Shown here: positions 34,611 through 44,297 of the stretch, piece after piece
Layout of the letters: each line of letters starts with the position of its first letter
Position numbering within the stretch: position 1 is the stretch's first letter
DNA from: Pseudohongiella sp.
GTDB lineage: Bacteria; Pseudomonadota; Gammaproteobacteria; Pseudomonadales; Pseudohongiellaceae
Reading direction: 5' to 3'
NCBI RefSeq assembly: GCF_011050365.1
Contig: NZ_DRFV01000016.1
Coordinates: forward strand, 233,549 to 297,548
DNA length: 64,000 nt
Translations under genes and position numbers: made by a program
Notes under the pieces: model-generated
The model's input: the letters and a program-made list of their open reading frames with translations, nothing else
What the model was told of the DNA's origin: nothing
Databases searched by the model: none

Positions 34611-36797
34611 ATGAAATCAATCACATTGCATGATTCCAGGCGTGCCGGATCACTGTCCCGGACTATCATCCGTACCTTGTCAGCATCCGTTTTGAGCCTG
34701 GGCATGTTCGTCGTCACATCTGCCGGCCACGCGCAGGATGCGGACAGCGCGGAAGATTCCACGGTGACTTACCCCGCAGCCTACTTTGAACAATGGGCAC
34801 CGGTCACCGCGCAGGATATGATCAACCGTATCCCCGGCGTAGGCTCTGTTACGGGCAACAACTTTGGTCGTTCCAGTGGTGGTCGTGGTCTGGGTGGTGG
34901 TGGCGGCAATCAGATATTGATTGACGGCAAGCGTGTCGCCGGCAAGAGCAATGAGGCGAGCAGCCAACTGGCGCGAATTCCGTCGGACAAGGTGCGATAT
35001 ATTGAGTTGATCCGCGGTACTTCGGCTGATCTGGACGTGCGCGCCGACCAGATCGTCAACATCGTGTTGACAGAGGCCTTGTCCAGTCGCTCTTTCTCCT
35101 ACGAGATTAATACCGACCGCTATATGGATTCGCATGTGCAGCCCGGTGGCAAGATCGCACTGAACGGCCAGCAGGGTGGTCTCAACTACCAGCTGAGTGC
35201 TGAAGCCGAGCCGCGCCACGATTTCCGGCCCAGCTTTGAGAGCAGTGTATTGGGTGATTTTTCCCCTAACGACATTATCAGCGAAGAGCGCACCAGGGAT
35301 CAGTACACGTACAGCTACGCTACCAACCTGGCTTATGACATCAATGCCGACAGCAGTGTGCGGCTGAATATGCTGTATTCGGATTATGACAATACCGTTG
35401 ATATTGACCGTCGTATCACTGATCTGACTGTGAGCCCGGCACAAACAGTTGTCGAGCGCGAAGTTATTCCCGGTGTTAATAATAACTGGGAAATTGGTGG
35501 TGACTACGAGCGGGTGTTTAGCAATAATCATCGTTTCAAAATTCTGTTCATTGCCAATCAAAAGAACGAAGAGTCCACACGTGAGCGCTTCGCCCGCGAA
35601 GGCAACGAAAATGAAGTCAAGGAACTCTATCTCAACTCTGATGCGACCACAGAAGAGCGTATTATCCGTACCTCCTATTCTCTGGGCCTGATGGACGGTC
35701 AGGATATGGAGCTGGGTATTGAGCGGGCGCAGACCACGCTGGATTCCAGGTTGCGACTTGGATTGCCCGGCACCGGTCCTGGCAACGACAATTTCGGTGG
35801 TTTGACTCCTGTGGCGGTGAGTAATGCCAATTCGACAGTCGAAGAGATACGTTATGAACCTTTTGTGGTGCACAATTGGCAGATCAGCCCGCGCATGACA
35901 CTGGAAAGCTCGTTGCTCTATGAAGCGTCGGAGATCACGCAGACGGGTGATGTGTTCAATCAGCGGGATTTTGGTTTTTTCAAACCCAAGCTGGATCTGC
36001 GTTATGACCTTGGCAATGGCAAACAGCTGCGCGCTACCGCAACCAAAGCGGTGCGGCAATTGAGTTTCTCCGACTTTGTGGCCTCCAGCGACACGCGCGA
36101 TGATGATGCCGAGACCATGGCGGGCAACACCAATCTGCGTCAGGAGCAGGTGTGGAATTTTGATCTGGGTGCTGAGTATCGATTGCCTAATGACCTGGGT
36201 GTCATTGACGGCAGCATCTTTTACATGCAGCACATTGATGTGATTGAGCGCATTGACGTGTCAGTAACACCCGACAATCTGGTCTCTGCCAATGGCAATA
36301 TTGGCGACGGCGATATGTATGGTCTGCGCTTGAGCGGCAGTGTGCGTATGGATCCGATCAACTTGCCTGATTTGATGATCATTTCGAGCTTTGAGGTGAA
36401 AGACTCGGAAATCACCGACCCTTTCCTGGGTATCGATCGACGTTTCGAAAACTTCGAACGTGGTCGTTTCCAGCTGGGATTTCGTCACGATCTGCCGGCA
36501 TTCAGAATCAACTATGGCATGAACTGGAACAACCGGTTTGAAGGTAATATCAAGCGTTATGATATCAACAACATCGAGAGCAGCTACGGTGATCCGAATG
36601 TCAGTGCGTTTCTGGAGTACGTGACGCCTGGCAACATACGGGTCCGTTTTGATGCCCGTAATGCGACCAATAACATCCAGTGCCGTGATCGGACCCGATT
36701 TGACGGCCGAATCAGTAACGCTGCGATATCGGAGATCGAGTATTACTGTGCTGAAGCTGCCCGCGTGGTTTCCATCAAGATCAACGGTACCTTCTGA
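34611..36797 (+). CDS. TonB-dependent receptor, plug domain plus outer-membrane barrel
   Basis: 728 residues from ATG 34611, where a signal peptide begins (core TLSASVLSLGMFVVTSAGHAQ). The plug domain (~50-165) has TAQDMINRIPGVGSV, a Gly/Ser-rich NFGRSSGGRGLGGGGG block, QILIDGKRVAG and YIELIRGTSADLDVRAD. From ~170 to the end it is barrel, with many Tyr/Asn/Asp-rich strands and a terminal Phe (KINGTF). A loop rich in acidic residues carries one of few Cys pairs near the C-terminus (QCRDRTRF, YYCAEAA). No TonB box is obvious. Substrate unknown; the convergent NosR-like gene may hint at a redox or metal link. Confidence 0.75.
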   Translation: MKSITLHDSRRAGSLSRTIIRTLSASVLSLGMFVVTSAGHAQDADSAEDSTVTYPAAYFEQWAPVTAQDMINRIPGVGSVTGNNFGRSSGGRGLGGGGGNQILIDGKRVAGKSNEASSQLARIPSDKVRYIELIRGTSADLDVRADQIVNIVLTEALSSRSFSYEINTDRYMDSHVQPGGKIALNGQQGGLNYQLSAEAEPRHDFRPSFESSVLGDFSPNDIISEERTRDQYTYSYATNLAYDINADSSVRLNMLYSDYDNTVDIDRRITDLTVSPAQTVVEREVIPGVNNNWEIGGDYERVFSNNHRFKILFIANQKNEESTRERFAREGNENEVKELYLNSDATTEERIIRTSYSLGLMDGQDMELGIERAQTTLDSRLRLGLPGTGPGNDNFGGLTPVAVSNANSTVEEIRYEPFVVHNWQISPRMTLESSLLYEASEITQTGDVFNQRDFGFFKPKLDLRYDLGNGKQLRATATKAVRQLSFSDFVASSDTRDDDAETMAGNTNLRQEQVWNFDLGAEYRLPNDLGVIDGSIFYMQHIDVIERIDVSVTPDNLVSANGNIGDGDMYGLRLSGSVRMDPINLPDLMIISSFEVKDSEITDPFLGIDRRFENFERGRFQLGFRHDLPAFRINYGMNWNNRFEGNIKRYDINNIESSYGDPNVSAFLEYVTPGNIRVRFDARNATNNIQCRDRTRFDGRISNAAISEIEYYCAEAARVVSIKINGTF

Positions 36798-36825
36798 CAG
36801 TTGAGGTTCAGGCAACAGCTGCCGG

Positions 36826-38787
36826 TCAGTCTACCTGACTCACCGGTAGCAGTTGCACCCCTCGTGACGTTAGTGATGCCACGCTGTGGCGACAAACCCC
36901 CGCCTTTTCTAACAATTTGCTTTCGCAAATATCGCAACGAACACATTCCTTGAAGTCTATTTTGTGGTTGCGTATCGCGCCAGTCGGACAGGCATGCTCG
37001 CAGACTTTGCAGACGGTGCATTGAGGTACACGTCTGATACGGCGCAGGCTGATCAATGACATCACGCCCAGGGCGGCCCCTAACGGACACATATAACGGC
37101 AATAGAAACGTTTAACCACGGCCGATGCCAGCAAAATAAGTATCAGAATCGTCCACAGCGCTATCGACGTGCTGTAGAAGAACAGGGTGCCGAAAGGCTC
37201 AAAGTACTGGAAGATACTGATGTCGCTTTGCACCAGCGCCATGATCACGATAAGTGCCAGGATGGCATATTTCAGGTACAGAGCCTTGTCGTGAATAAAC
37301 GCCGGCAGAGTTCGTTGCCAGCGTCTGGGTGTGATGCGGGTAATCATATCCTGCAGGGCGCCGAACGGGCACAAAGACGAGCAGAACACACGGCCCCATA
37401 TCAGTGTTGTGATCAGGGTAAACACCACAATCATCAATAGCGGTAAATCGCTGAGTATCATCGACGGACCCAGCTTGATGGTATTGGTGATATGCGAGAC
37501 CGACAGGAAACCGCCATTGACAAAGCCCAGGTAGAACAGCGTGATGCTCAGGGTCAGCCAGCGCAGGCGGGTATCCTTGCGCAGGAAAGATGCCATGACC
37601 AGGGTAAATATCAGTAGCAGAGGCAGAACCCGCACCCAGTTGATATCAGTAAGCAGGCCCCCGGCAGAGGCCTGCATCATATCCTCCATAGCCAGTTCGC
37701 CGGGTGCGCGGACCTCACGCCCCAGCGCCAGATCCAGAGCAATGCCCCGCAGCTGAATATCTGTTGAATACGGCTGCTGGCCGTTCTGCGGGTCATACAA
37801 TACGGTAAAAGGCTGGCTCAGATCCATGTCTGGGTCCAGGATCATGGCCACTGCGAAATTGGCCTGGCCGGCGATTTTGCCCTGATCCGCACTGCCGGCG
37901 TAAACTGTCTGGCGCCGCGGCATAGGGTAGACAGCATCGCCCTGCTGTATGGACAGGCGCTCCTGGCGGAAAGGGTCAGAGGCGTTGCCGCCAATGCCCA
38001 CCAGCATTAACCTGCCCTCGTCAAAGCGGCTGCTGGCATCACGCTCGGCGCGCGAATAATATTCATTGCCTACCAGGGTCTCGCCCAGCACCTCATTGCC
38101 CATATAGGCAAAAGACAGCGTCAGCATCGTATCGTCTGGCAACACAGCGTTCGTGATCTGCACCAGGCCTTGTGTCTGCATGTCTTGCCAGCTTAGCGGG
38201 GCCAGGTGTGCGCGCGTGTTGTTGGCCGTGTCGGCGGCAGCAGAAAACCCGCTGCCTGCAAGATAGGCCTGTGCTACACGTCTGGCTGCATTATAGACAC
38301 CGCGACTGGTGGCCCAACTGGTAATGGTGGCACGTGACACACCATCAATATCGCGGCCGACCCGAAACGGGTCGCTCAGGGGCTTGCGCCGGAACTGCTC
38401 CTGAAACGGCCTTATGGACAGGAAGTCACCGCGACTGGATAGAAACGATTCATTGTAGTCCAGGACCTTGATGGCGGTGACTGTGGCATCGGGATCAAGT
38501 CCGACCAGCACATCAATGGTGGAGCTGAAACCAATTTCTTCGGGTGGCAGATCCGAGGTCTGGAAAACGTAACCTACTATTACGTCATCACCGGATGCCG
38601 GATCTGTCTTGAAGGCGGTGAAAACGGGGGGAGTGCCGGCTTTGTCACTGAAGCGTTCGGCGGCCGGCATGACCTCTTTCAGTTGCGTCTCGTTGACCTG
38701 CGAACTAAACGGGGTTTGTGCGCCGACTGTGCCGGCCACAAACAGCAGGCATAACAACATGACACCAGCGATTAGTTGTCGTTTCAT
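36826..38787 (-). CDS. NosR/NirI-like membrane flavoprotein with 4Fe-4S clusters
   Basis: 653 residues. Signal peptide 1-24; periplasmic FMN-binding domain (~60-190) with SRATITS at 151-157 where the family binds FMN covalently to Ser/Thr; a second periplasmic region; then five to six TM segments (~375-580) with CSSLCP and CRYMCP cysteine motifs; and a C-terminal ferredoxin-like domain with CTVCKVCEHACP and CVRCDIC. In NosR this layout moves electrons across the membrane for nitrous oxide reductase. No nosZ, nosD or apbE is present in the window, so the electron acceptor here is unknown. The stop side overlaps nothing; its start overlaps the antiporter gene by 4 nt. Confidence 0.75.
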   Translation of the reverse strand: MKRQLIAGVMLLCLLFVAGTVGAQTPFSSQVNETQLKEVMPAAERFSDKAGTPPVFTAFKTDPASGDDVIVGYVFQTSDLPPEEIGFSSTIDVLVGLDPDATVTAIKVLDYNESFLSSRGDFLSIRPFQEQFRRKPLSDPFRVGRDIDGVSRATITSWATSRGVYNAARRVAQAYLAGSGFSAAADTANNTRAHLAPLSWQDMQTQGLVQITNAVLPDDTMLTLSFAYMGNEVLGETLVGNEYYSRAERDASSRFDEGRLMLVGIGGNASDPFRQERLSIQQGDAVYPMPRRQTVYAGSADQGKIAGQANFAVAMILDPDMDLSQPFTVLYDPQNGQQPYSTDIQLRGIALDLALGREVRAPGELAMEDMMQASAGGLLTDINWVRVLPLLLIFTLVMASFLRKDTRLRWLTLSITLFYLGFVNGGFLSVSHITNTIKLGPSMILSDLPLLMIVVFTLITTLIWGRVFCSSLCPFGALQDMITRITPRRWQRTLPAFIHDKALYLKYAILALIVIMALVQSDISIFQYFEPFGTLFFYSTSIALWTILILILLASAVVKRFYCRYMCPLGAALGVMSLISLRRIRRVPQCTVCKVCEHACPTGAIRNHKIDFKECVRCDICESKLLEKAGVCRHSVASLTSRGVQLLPVSQVD

Positions 38788-39770
38788 GCTGGCATGAACA
38801 CACTGTAGATCAACCAGCCGGTGTACGCCACATAGGCCGATACCAGCAACAGGCCTTCGAGCCGGTTGATACGGCCTTGCCCTCTGAACCCATAACCAAT
38901 AACAAAAAGCGACAGCGTCAGGCCTACCATGACAGTCATGTCGCGACTGAGCACTTCGTGACCGACACCCATCGGGTGGATAACCCCGGCGATGCCAACA
39001 ACAGCCAGGGTATTGAACATGTTGGAACCCAGAATATTTCCCAGCGCCATATCATGTTCACCTTTGCGTGCGGCGATGACGGAGGAGGCAAGCTCCGGTA
39101 ATGAGGTCCCCACGGCTATCACCGTCAGGCCGATGATCAGGTCGCTGACGCCCAGCCCCTGAGCGATATTAACGGCGCCCCAGACCAGAATCCGGGAGCT
39201 GACAATCAACAATAACAGGCCGACCACGGTCCACATGACTGCCTTGCGCAGCGGCAGTGTTTTTGACTCCAGCTCGACATTTATCTCCACGCCGAGCGGA
39301 TCATGACTGGCGGCGCGCTGGTCGCGCTGGCCCTGCACGACCGTCCAGATCATGATGCCGGCGAACACGCCCAGCAGTACCAGGGCATCGGCACGGCTGA
39401 TGAAGTCATCAAACAGTTGCCAGGCGGCAAGCAGGGTCACCAGGCTGAGTATCGGCAGGGTACGGCGCAGGACCTGCGAATCGACCAGGATGGGGCTTAT
39501 CAGCGCAGTGATACCAAGAATCAGCGCAATATTGGTGATGTTGGAGCCGTAGGCATTGCCCAGGGCGATGCCGGGGTTGCCCTGCCACGAGGCCAGCGCG
39601 GACACCACCATTTCTGGTGCCGAGGTACCGAAACCGATGATCACCATGCCAATAATCAGAGGTGGAATATTGAAATGCCGTGCAGTGACCGCAGCGCCAT
39701 CAACAAACCGGTCGGCACTCCAGACGAGAATAACAAGCCCAACGGCAATGGCCAGTAATGCGATCAGCAT
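38784..39770 (-). CDS. Calcium/sodium antiporter (CaCA family, YrbG-like)
   Basis: 328 residues with ten or so TM segments in two inverted repeats. Each half carries the ion-binding alpha-repeat motif: GFGTSAPEMVVSA near 50 and AVGTSLPELASSV near 215. The acidic residues in these motifs coordinate Ca2+ and Na+ in the family. It overlaps the following NosR-like gene by 4 nt (ATGA), so the two are translationally coupled, an unexpected partnership that may mean shared regulation only. Confidence 0.88.
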   Translation of the reverse strand: MLIALLAIAVGLVILVWSADRFVDGAAVTARHFNIPPLIIGMVIIGFGTSAPEMVVSALASWQGNPGIALGNAYGSNITNIALILGITALISPILVDSQVLRRTLPILSLVTLLAAWQLFDDFISRADALVLLGVFAGIMIWTVVQGQRDQRAASHDPLGVEINVELESKTLPLRKAVMWTVVGLLLLIVSSRILVWGAVNIAQGLGVSDLIIGLTVIAVGTSLPELASSVIAARKGEHDMALGNILGSNMFNTLAVVGIAGVIHPMGVGHEVLSRDMTVMVGLTLSLFVIGYGFRGQGRINRLEGLLLVSAYVAYTGWLIYSVFMPA

Positions 39771-39848
39771 GTGGTTTTTCCAGAAAGAGTGTCAGTAACG
39801 GATTCAGCAATGCAATAACGGCAAAGCGACCGCCTAGTTTAGCGATTG

Positions 39849-40250
39849 TCAGCGGAAAGACCAGTACTTGTGTCCTAAAAAACTGGTGAATACGGGCACA
39901 ACAATACCAACAGCGTGAGCGATTTCAAGCGTGAATTGCGTGACACCCAGTGCGGGCAGGACGGCGTAGGCCATCATCAGACTGACCGCCCAGGTCTGGA
40001 TAATGGCGAGCAGGTTAACCAGTGCAAACAGGATCATTGAGCGTTGCAGGGTCTGCGTGCTGGTCTTGAAGACAAAAATGCGCGCCAGTATGTAAGCGGT
40101 CACCATGCCGGTAATGTACGCCAATACAACGGCCGAAGAAAATCCCATCCAGTTGTTGTAGATGATGCGGGTTATGAAATTGACCAGCGCCGCTGTGCCG
40201 CCGGTCAGCAGGAAAGCAATAAACTGTCGGGACATGAAGGGCTGAATCAT
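39849..40250 (-). CDS. GtrA-family membrane protein
   Basis: 133 residues with four TM segments (about 8-30, 38-56, 70-94, 105-125), the size and topology of GtrA. Family members are proposed to flip or carry polyprenyl-phosphate-linked sugars across the inner membrane. It is the last gene of the seven-gene glycosylation locus and follows the flavoprotein gene by 3 bp. The conserved short segments FLLTGGTAALVNF and ILARIFVFKT support the call. Exact substrate inferred from its neighbours: a lipid-linked pentose. Confidence 0.82.
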   Translation of the reverse strand: MIQPFMSRQFIAFLLTGGTAALVNFITRIIYNNWMGFSSAVVLAYITGMVTAYILARIFVFKTSTQTLQRSMILFALVNLLAIIQTWAVSLMMAYAVLPALGVTQFTLEIAHAVGIVVPVFTSFLGHKYWSFR

Positions 40251-40253
40251 GGG

Positions 40254-41591
40254 TCAGTCTCTTGTGTGACAGGCACGCTGCGCCAATTGTCGTCCGAATT
40301 CCAGACTCTCGGAGATACCACGGTCACTGGGATAGTAGTGCGATGTGTCCGCCACCCACAAGCCCTCTACCGGCAGGTCAGCCGATGGCAATCGGTCAGC
40401 AAAACCCGGTTCGCAGATGGGCTGCGCATACCGGTAACGGCTGGCATGGATATCGATGAAATCATCATCCTGCAGGCGCGGGTTGATTTTCTTCAGGTAG
40501 CTGCGCACTTTATTTATGAAGGTGGCGTCACTGTCGGCAAATTTGGCGTGCTCGCCCGGCAGGTAAAACGGTACATAAACCAGGTGGTTTTCCATCGGGT
40601 GCAGGTTGCTGTATTCGACCAGTCCGGGAATATCCATCTCCGGATCATTGATGTTGAGCCAGAATTTGTCTGACACAGGCTGGCGCAGTTTAACGATAAC
40701 GCAAACCACAGCAATGTTGCGCAGACTGGCATAGGCAGCCCGGGTCGCCTCAGGCAGTGCGGGTATCAATCTGGGCACGTAGGGCAACGGTATGGTGCTG
40801 ATCACCCGGCTGAAGGATTGCAGCTCGCCGGGTTGATCATCGGGCGTTGCGAGCCTTACACCCGCCAATGTCTGGTCGTTGATGACGACCTCAGTCACCG
40901 GTGTGTTCAGGTGGATTTCGCCACCGCCATTCCTGATCGCAGATGCCAGTGCCTGCAACAGGGTCTCGGAGCCGCCCTCCAGGTAGCCCAGGCATTCGCG
41001 CATCAGGCTACTGCGTGAACGTCCGACGCGGTGTATCCGACTCCAGATCCAGGCCGCCGACAGATTGTCCGAGTAGTGATAAAATTTGTAGTCAAACAGC
41101 GTGCGCCACACGGCCTGCCAGGCTTCGTCGCCAACCCAGCGACGAATCCATCGCCGCGCGTCCTGTTTGTCGAGATCCTGCCAGCCCGTGCGTTTGGTTG
41201 AGACAAATGCATGCAGACCGTAACGGATTTTGGCAGCCAGGCTCAGGCCTTTGAAGCGCAGCAGTGCCAGCGGGTTACCCCAGTCCTGTAACTGATTGCG
41301 ATACCAGTAACCCATGCGGGTTTCGGTCCAGCGCATGCGGTCGGCGATGCCCAGTTCGTCAAGCATTTGCAGCAAGCCGCGATCGGACAGGCAATGAAAG
41401 TGGTAATAACGTTCAATCTGCAGGCCGTTGAAATCAAAGCTGGCGGTCATGCCGCCCAGCCTGTCGTCTGCTTCGAACACGACAGGTTGATAGCCTTCCT
41501 GTATCAGTTGATAGGCAACTGCCAGTCCCATGGGGCCGGCGCCCAGCACGGCGACCCGGTTATCAACGGACTTGGATTGCGACTGCTCCAT
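40254..41591 (-). CDS. NAD(P)/FAD-dependent oxidoreductase (amine-oxidase / UDP-galactopyranose-mutase-like)
   Basis: 445 residues. N-terminal FAD-binding fold with VLGAGPMGLAVAYQL (15-29) and a second GG motif (DDRLGGM, ~42-48). The rest has the substrate domain of the amine-oxidase/protoporphyrinogen-oxidase superfamily (ERYYHFHCLSDRGLLQML; WVADTSHYYPSDRGISESL near the C-terminus). Members of this branch are common in surface-polysaccharide loci, where they act on nucleotide- or lipid-linked sugars, but no substrate is proven. It lies 3 bp from the epimerase and 3 bp from gtrA on the same strand. Confidence 0.75.
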   Translation of the reverse strand: MEQSQSKSVDNRVAVLGAGPMGLAVAYQLIQEGYQPVVFEADDRLGGMTASFDFNGLQIERYYHFHCLSDRGLLQMLDELGIADRMRWTETRMGYWYRNQLQDWGNPLALLRFKGLSLAAKIRYGLHAFVSTKRTGWQDLDKQDARRWIRRWVGDEAWQAVWRTLFDYKFYHYSDNLSAAWIWSRIHRVGRSRSSLMRECLGYLEGGSETLLQALASAIRNGGGEIHLNTPVTEVVINDQTLAGVRLATPDDQPGELQSFSRVISTIPLPYVPRLIPALPEATRAAYASLRNIAVVCVIVKLRQPVSDKFWLNINDPEMDIPGLVEYSNLHPMENHLVYVPFYLPGEHAKFADSDATFINKVRSYLKKINPRLQDDDFIDIHASRYRYAQPICEPGFADRLPSADLPVEGLWVADTSHYYPSDRGISESLEFGRQLAQRACHTRD

Positions 41592-41594
41592 GTA

Positions 41595-42548
41595 CTAAAA
41601 CTCCAGTGCGACATCGCTGTAGCGCGAGTCATTAAACGTTTCATCAATAGCGGTTTTAAAAGGGGTATATGGCACACCAAACATGCCCGGCCAGTCGATA
41701 ACCTCAAACTCGTCTTTGGCGGTTAGCGCAGCCAATTGTTGCGTGGTAAACGGTGGCTTTTTGTCGAACAGTGCCCAGGTCCACAGCAAGGCATGAAACA
41801 GCGAATAGGGAATGCGCACAATCAGCGTGCGTGCTCTGATGGCATGTTTGATGTCACGGATCATGTCGATGTAGTTGATTTTCTCGTGACCGGAAATATT
41901 GAAAATGCCATGCCCGCGATGTGATTCAATGCAGCTGATGATGATGTCACAGAAGTCGCCGACATAAAGCGGTTGGCGCATGTAGCGCCCGTGTCCGGGG
42001 ATCGGGAATACCGGCACTTTTTTCATGAAGCGTGACAACCAGCCAAGGTGTTTGCGATCGAACCAACCAAACATCAACGTGGGGCGCAAAATAGGGCAGT
42101 CGATGCCGCTTTCCAGCACCATGGTTTCCTGCTCGCGTTTGCTGCGCGTGTAAAAATCATCGGCCACTGACTCAACCACCGAAGAGCTGATATGGACCAG
42201 GTAAGGTTGCACAGGGCAGGACTTGATAGTGGCCAGAATCAGTTGCGTGGCATCGACATTGTTGTGTTGAAAATCCGCATAGTCGATACCGCCTATCTGC
42301 GCCTGCAACATCACAACAACGTCGGCGTCACGGATATGCTGTTGCCAGTCTCCGGGTTGGGCAAGGTCGACGCATTCACAGCTAATATGCTTTTGTACCT
42401 GCTGCAATATATTCAGGTTCGGCTGGTGTTTGTCGAGCACAACAATATTGTGATACCCGCGGTCGAGCAGCCGGGCCACCAGGTTCTGGCCGACCAGCCC
42501 GGCGCCACCGGGCAGTACAATTTTAATGTCTGTGTTGAGTTCTGTCAT
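41595..42548 (-). CDS. NAD-dependent epimerase/dehydratase (extended SDR)
   Basis: 317 residues. Rossmann motif GGAGLVG at 14-20, catalytic Ser/Tyr/Lys set with HISSSVVES near 119-127 and YTRSK at 133-137, and a C-terminal substrate domain (MRQPLYVGDFCDIIISCIE, typical of sugar-nucleotide epimerases). It most likely modifies a nucleotide- or lipid-linked sugar of the same locus. Six base pairs separate it from the upstream membrane transferase, and its stop is 3 bp from the flavoprotein start. Confidence 0.8.
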   Translation of the reverse strand: MTELNTDIKIVLPGGAGLVGQNLVARLLDRGYHNIVVLDKHQPNLNILQQVQKHISCECVDLAQPGDWQQHIRDADVVVMLQAQIGGIDYADFQHNNVDATQLILATIKSCPVQPYLVHISSSVVESVADDFYTRSKREQETMVLESGIDCPILRPTLMFGWFDRKHLGWLSRFMKKVPVFPIPGHGRYMRQPLYVGDFCDIIISCIESHRGHGIFNISGHEKINYIDMIRDIKHAIRARTLIVRIPYSLFHALLWTWALFDKKPPFTTQQLAALTAKDEFEVIDWPGMFGVPYTPFKTAIDETFNDSRYSDVALEF

Positions 42549-42554
42549 ATCGTC

Positions 42555-44285
42555 CTAATTTTGTTGCGGCAGTTCTGTTAACAGTTCACATTGAGTTTGA
42601 TCGCCGATTAACATGACAGCGCTCCCCAATAACTCTTTCCTGACGTAGCCGCGGAAGCCGGACAGCTTTGCATCGGAATCTATCGCTTGTGCAACATCGG
42701 GGCGCGGTTGACCGGTAAGTGCGTAGCCGGAAATCTCACCGCTGACATCGGTCATTGTAATCAACTCAGGAGCTTTGTCGGCAGCCGGGTTGAATAACCA
42801 GCCCTGCACGGCGACGAATGTATCATTCGGGGCAATGGCGATCACTGCATCAATATGGCCAGCACATTGATTGGCTACCGCTGGTATTGTGATTTGACCC
42901 AGCGACTCTCGCAGGTCCTGCCACGGTTGTGCACCAAATATTGACAGGTTTCTCTGTGATGCAACCTCAGCAGTGCGCATCAATCCATCGGACAGCTCAT
43001 AGATCTTTCCTATCTGTGCCTCGTCGCGAATATCCAGCTCAAGCGCCAGGCCGGCGATGTTACGGTCAAAGACAAGTTGTTGCTGCGGAAGTAATGCGTC
43101 CATTTGTCCGCGCAGCATCAGAGCCAGCAATATTGCCATGACGACGGCGCAGCGGCGCGGGGCCCTGCGCATGTGATGTTGCAGCCATGGCAACACCAGT
43201 ATAAACAGGCAGGCCCAGGCCATGATGGCGGGTGTTGTGTAACGGTAGCTGACGGCCTGATAGACACCAAAGATCAGACGTCCGCCACCGGTGCCCAGCG
43301 CGGTACCGGACAGGTAGATGATGCCAAATACCAGCGCCAGGGGCAGGGCATGGGGGCCTGGCTCACGAATACTCCGGAACAGCATGGTCAGTGCGACAGC
43401 TGCCATGATGGTTGTCGCGACAACCGCGGCCACGCGGCCAATATCACCTTCTCCAAATAGGTAAAAAAATGGCGACCCGAGATACAGCAGCACATACTGA
43501 GCAAGCTCTAGCGGTTGCTGGAACAAGGCATCAAGCACCGAGCCGTGACTGGTCGGTGAGCTGTAATCATAAAAATACAACGTCAGCGTTAGCGCGGTCA
43601 GCAATAGCAGTGACACAATCTGCCACCAGCGCATACGCGCTATCAGGGCGTAAGCTACCATCAGCGGCAATGCCAGGATGCCATTGGCCATGGTGCCGGC
43701 CGAGGTGATACCCAGTAAACAGGCGGCCACAAACGTCAGCTGCGCTTTGTCATTCAATGCCGACTTGTGCAGTACGTAAAAAGCGCACAAGGGCAGCAGT
43801 TGTGCCAGGAAGAACTGACTCTGAAACGCCCACGCGAGGTTTTCCTGCTGCATCCACTGATACAGCCAGGCGACCAAAAAGCAGGTGGTGAAGAACACAG
43901 TATTGCGTCGGGCAGGGTCAGAGAGGTGCGCTAGCTGTGCCCGGCTGATGCGCCAGAACAGCACCACGGCCATTGCCACAATGACGTAGTTCATCACTAG
44001 CAGGAAAATACTCTTGCCGCCGAAGATCTCATAGTCCAGCCAGAACAACAGGCGCGAGAGCACGATACGGTGTTCATTATGCTGAGCCCACCAAAGCCAG
44101 CTGGCGCCGTCATTGACGGCCATGTAAAAGCCAAGTGTGGCGCTCCACATATCCCAGTAAGGCACCGGTGTGTACATGCGCGCGGTGCCGGTGATTGCGA
44201 GCACCACAAAGGCAGTTGCCAGCAACGCTGCGATTGCCGACGCTACCCGCGTTCTCTGTTCCTGTCCTGGTAAAAACAGTGTCAT
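42555..44285 (-). CDS. Multi-pass membrane protein, GT-C glycosyltransferase-like
   Basis: 576 residues. TM1 (~14-34) is followed by a periplasmic loop with PYWDMWS (Asp45) and QHNEHRI (68-74); GT-C enzymes keep a catalytic Asp in this first loop. About ten more TM segments run to ~400, then a soluble periplasmic C-terminal domain of ~175 residues. This is the organisation of membrane transferases that use polyprenyl-phosphate sugars. Between DprE2-like and epimerase genes it is the best candidate for the enzyme that transfers the pentose to an acceptor outside the inner membrane. No Pfam family is recognised by eye. Confidence 0.6.
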   Translation of the reverse strand: MTLFLPGQEQRTRVASAIAALLATAFVVLAITGTARMYTPVPYWDMWSATLGFYMAVNDGASWLWWAQHNEHRIVLSRLLFWLDYEIFGGKSIFLLVMNYVIVAMAVVLFWRISRAQLAHLSDPARRNTVFFTTCFLVAWLYQWMQQENLAWAFQSQFFLAQLLPLCAFYVLHKSALNDKAQLTFVAACLLGITSAGTMANGILALPLMVAYALIARMRWWQIVSLLLLTALTLTLYFYDYSSPTSHGSVLDALFQQPLELAQYVLLYLGSPFFYLFGEGDIGRVAAVVATTIMAAVALTMLFRSIREPGPHALPLALVFGIIYLSGTALGTGGGRLIFGVYQAVSYRYTTPAIMAWACLFILVLPWLQHHMRRAPRRCAVVMAILLALMLRGQMDALLPQQQLVFDRNIAGLALELDIRDEAQIGKIYELSDGLMRTAEVASQRNLSIFGAQPWQDLRESLGQITIPAVANQCAGHIDAVIAIAPNDTFVAVQGWLFNPAADKAPELITMTDVSGEISGYALTGQPRPDVAQAIDSDAKLSGFRGYVRKELLGSAVMLIGDQTQCELLTELPQQN

Positions 44286-44297
44286 CCCTGGTAAACC

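Noticed and set aside
34680-36233. 517-codon open frame antisense to the TonB-receptor gene
   Set aside because: It mirrors the receptor codons, has no ribosome site or domain, and the plus-strand protein has clear plug and barrel features.
36826-38787. Denitrification (nos) gene cluster
   Set aside because: Only a NosR-like protein is present; no nosZ, nosDFY or nosL in the window.
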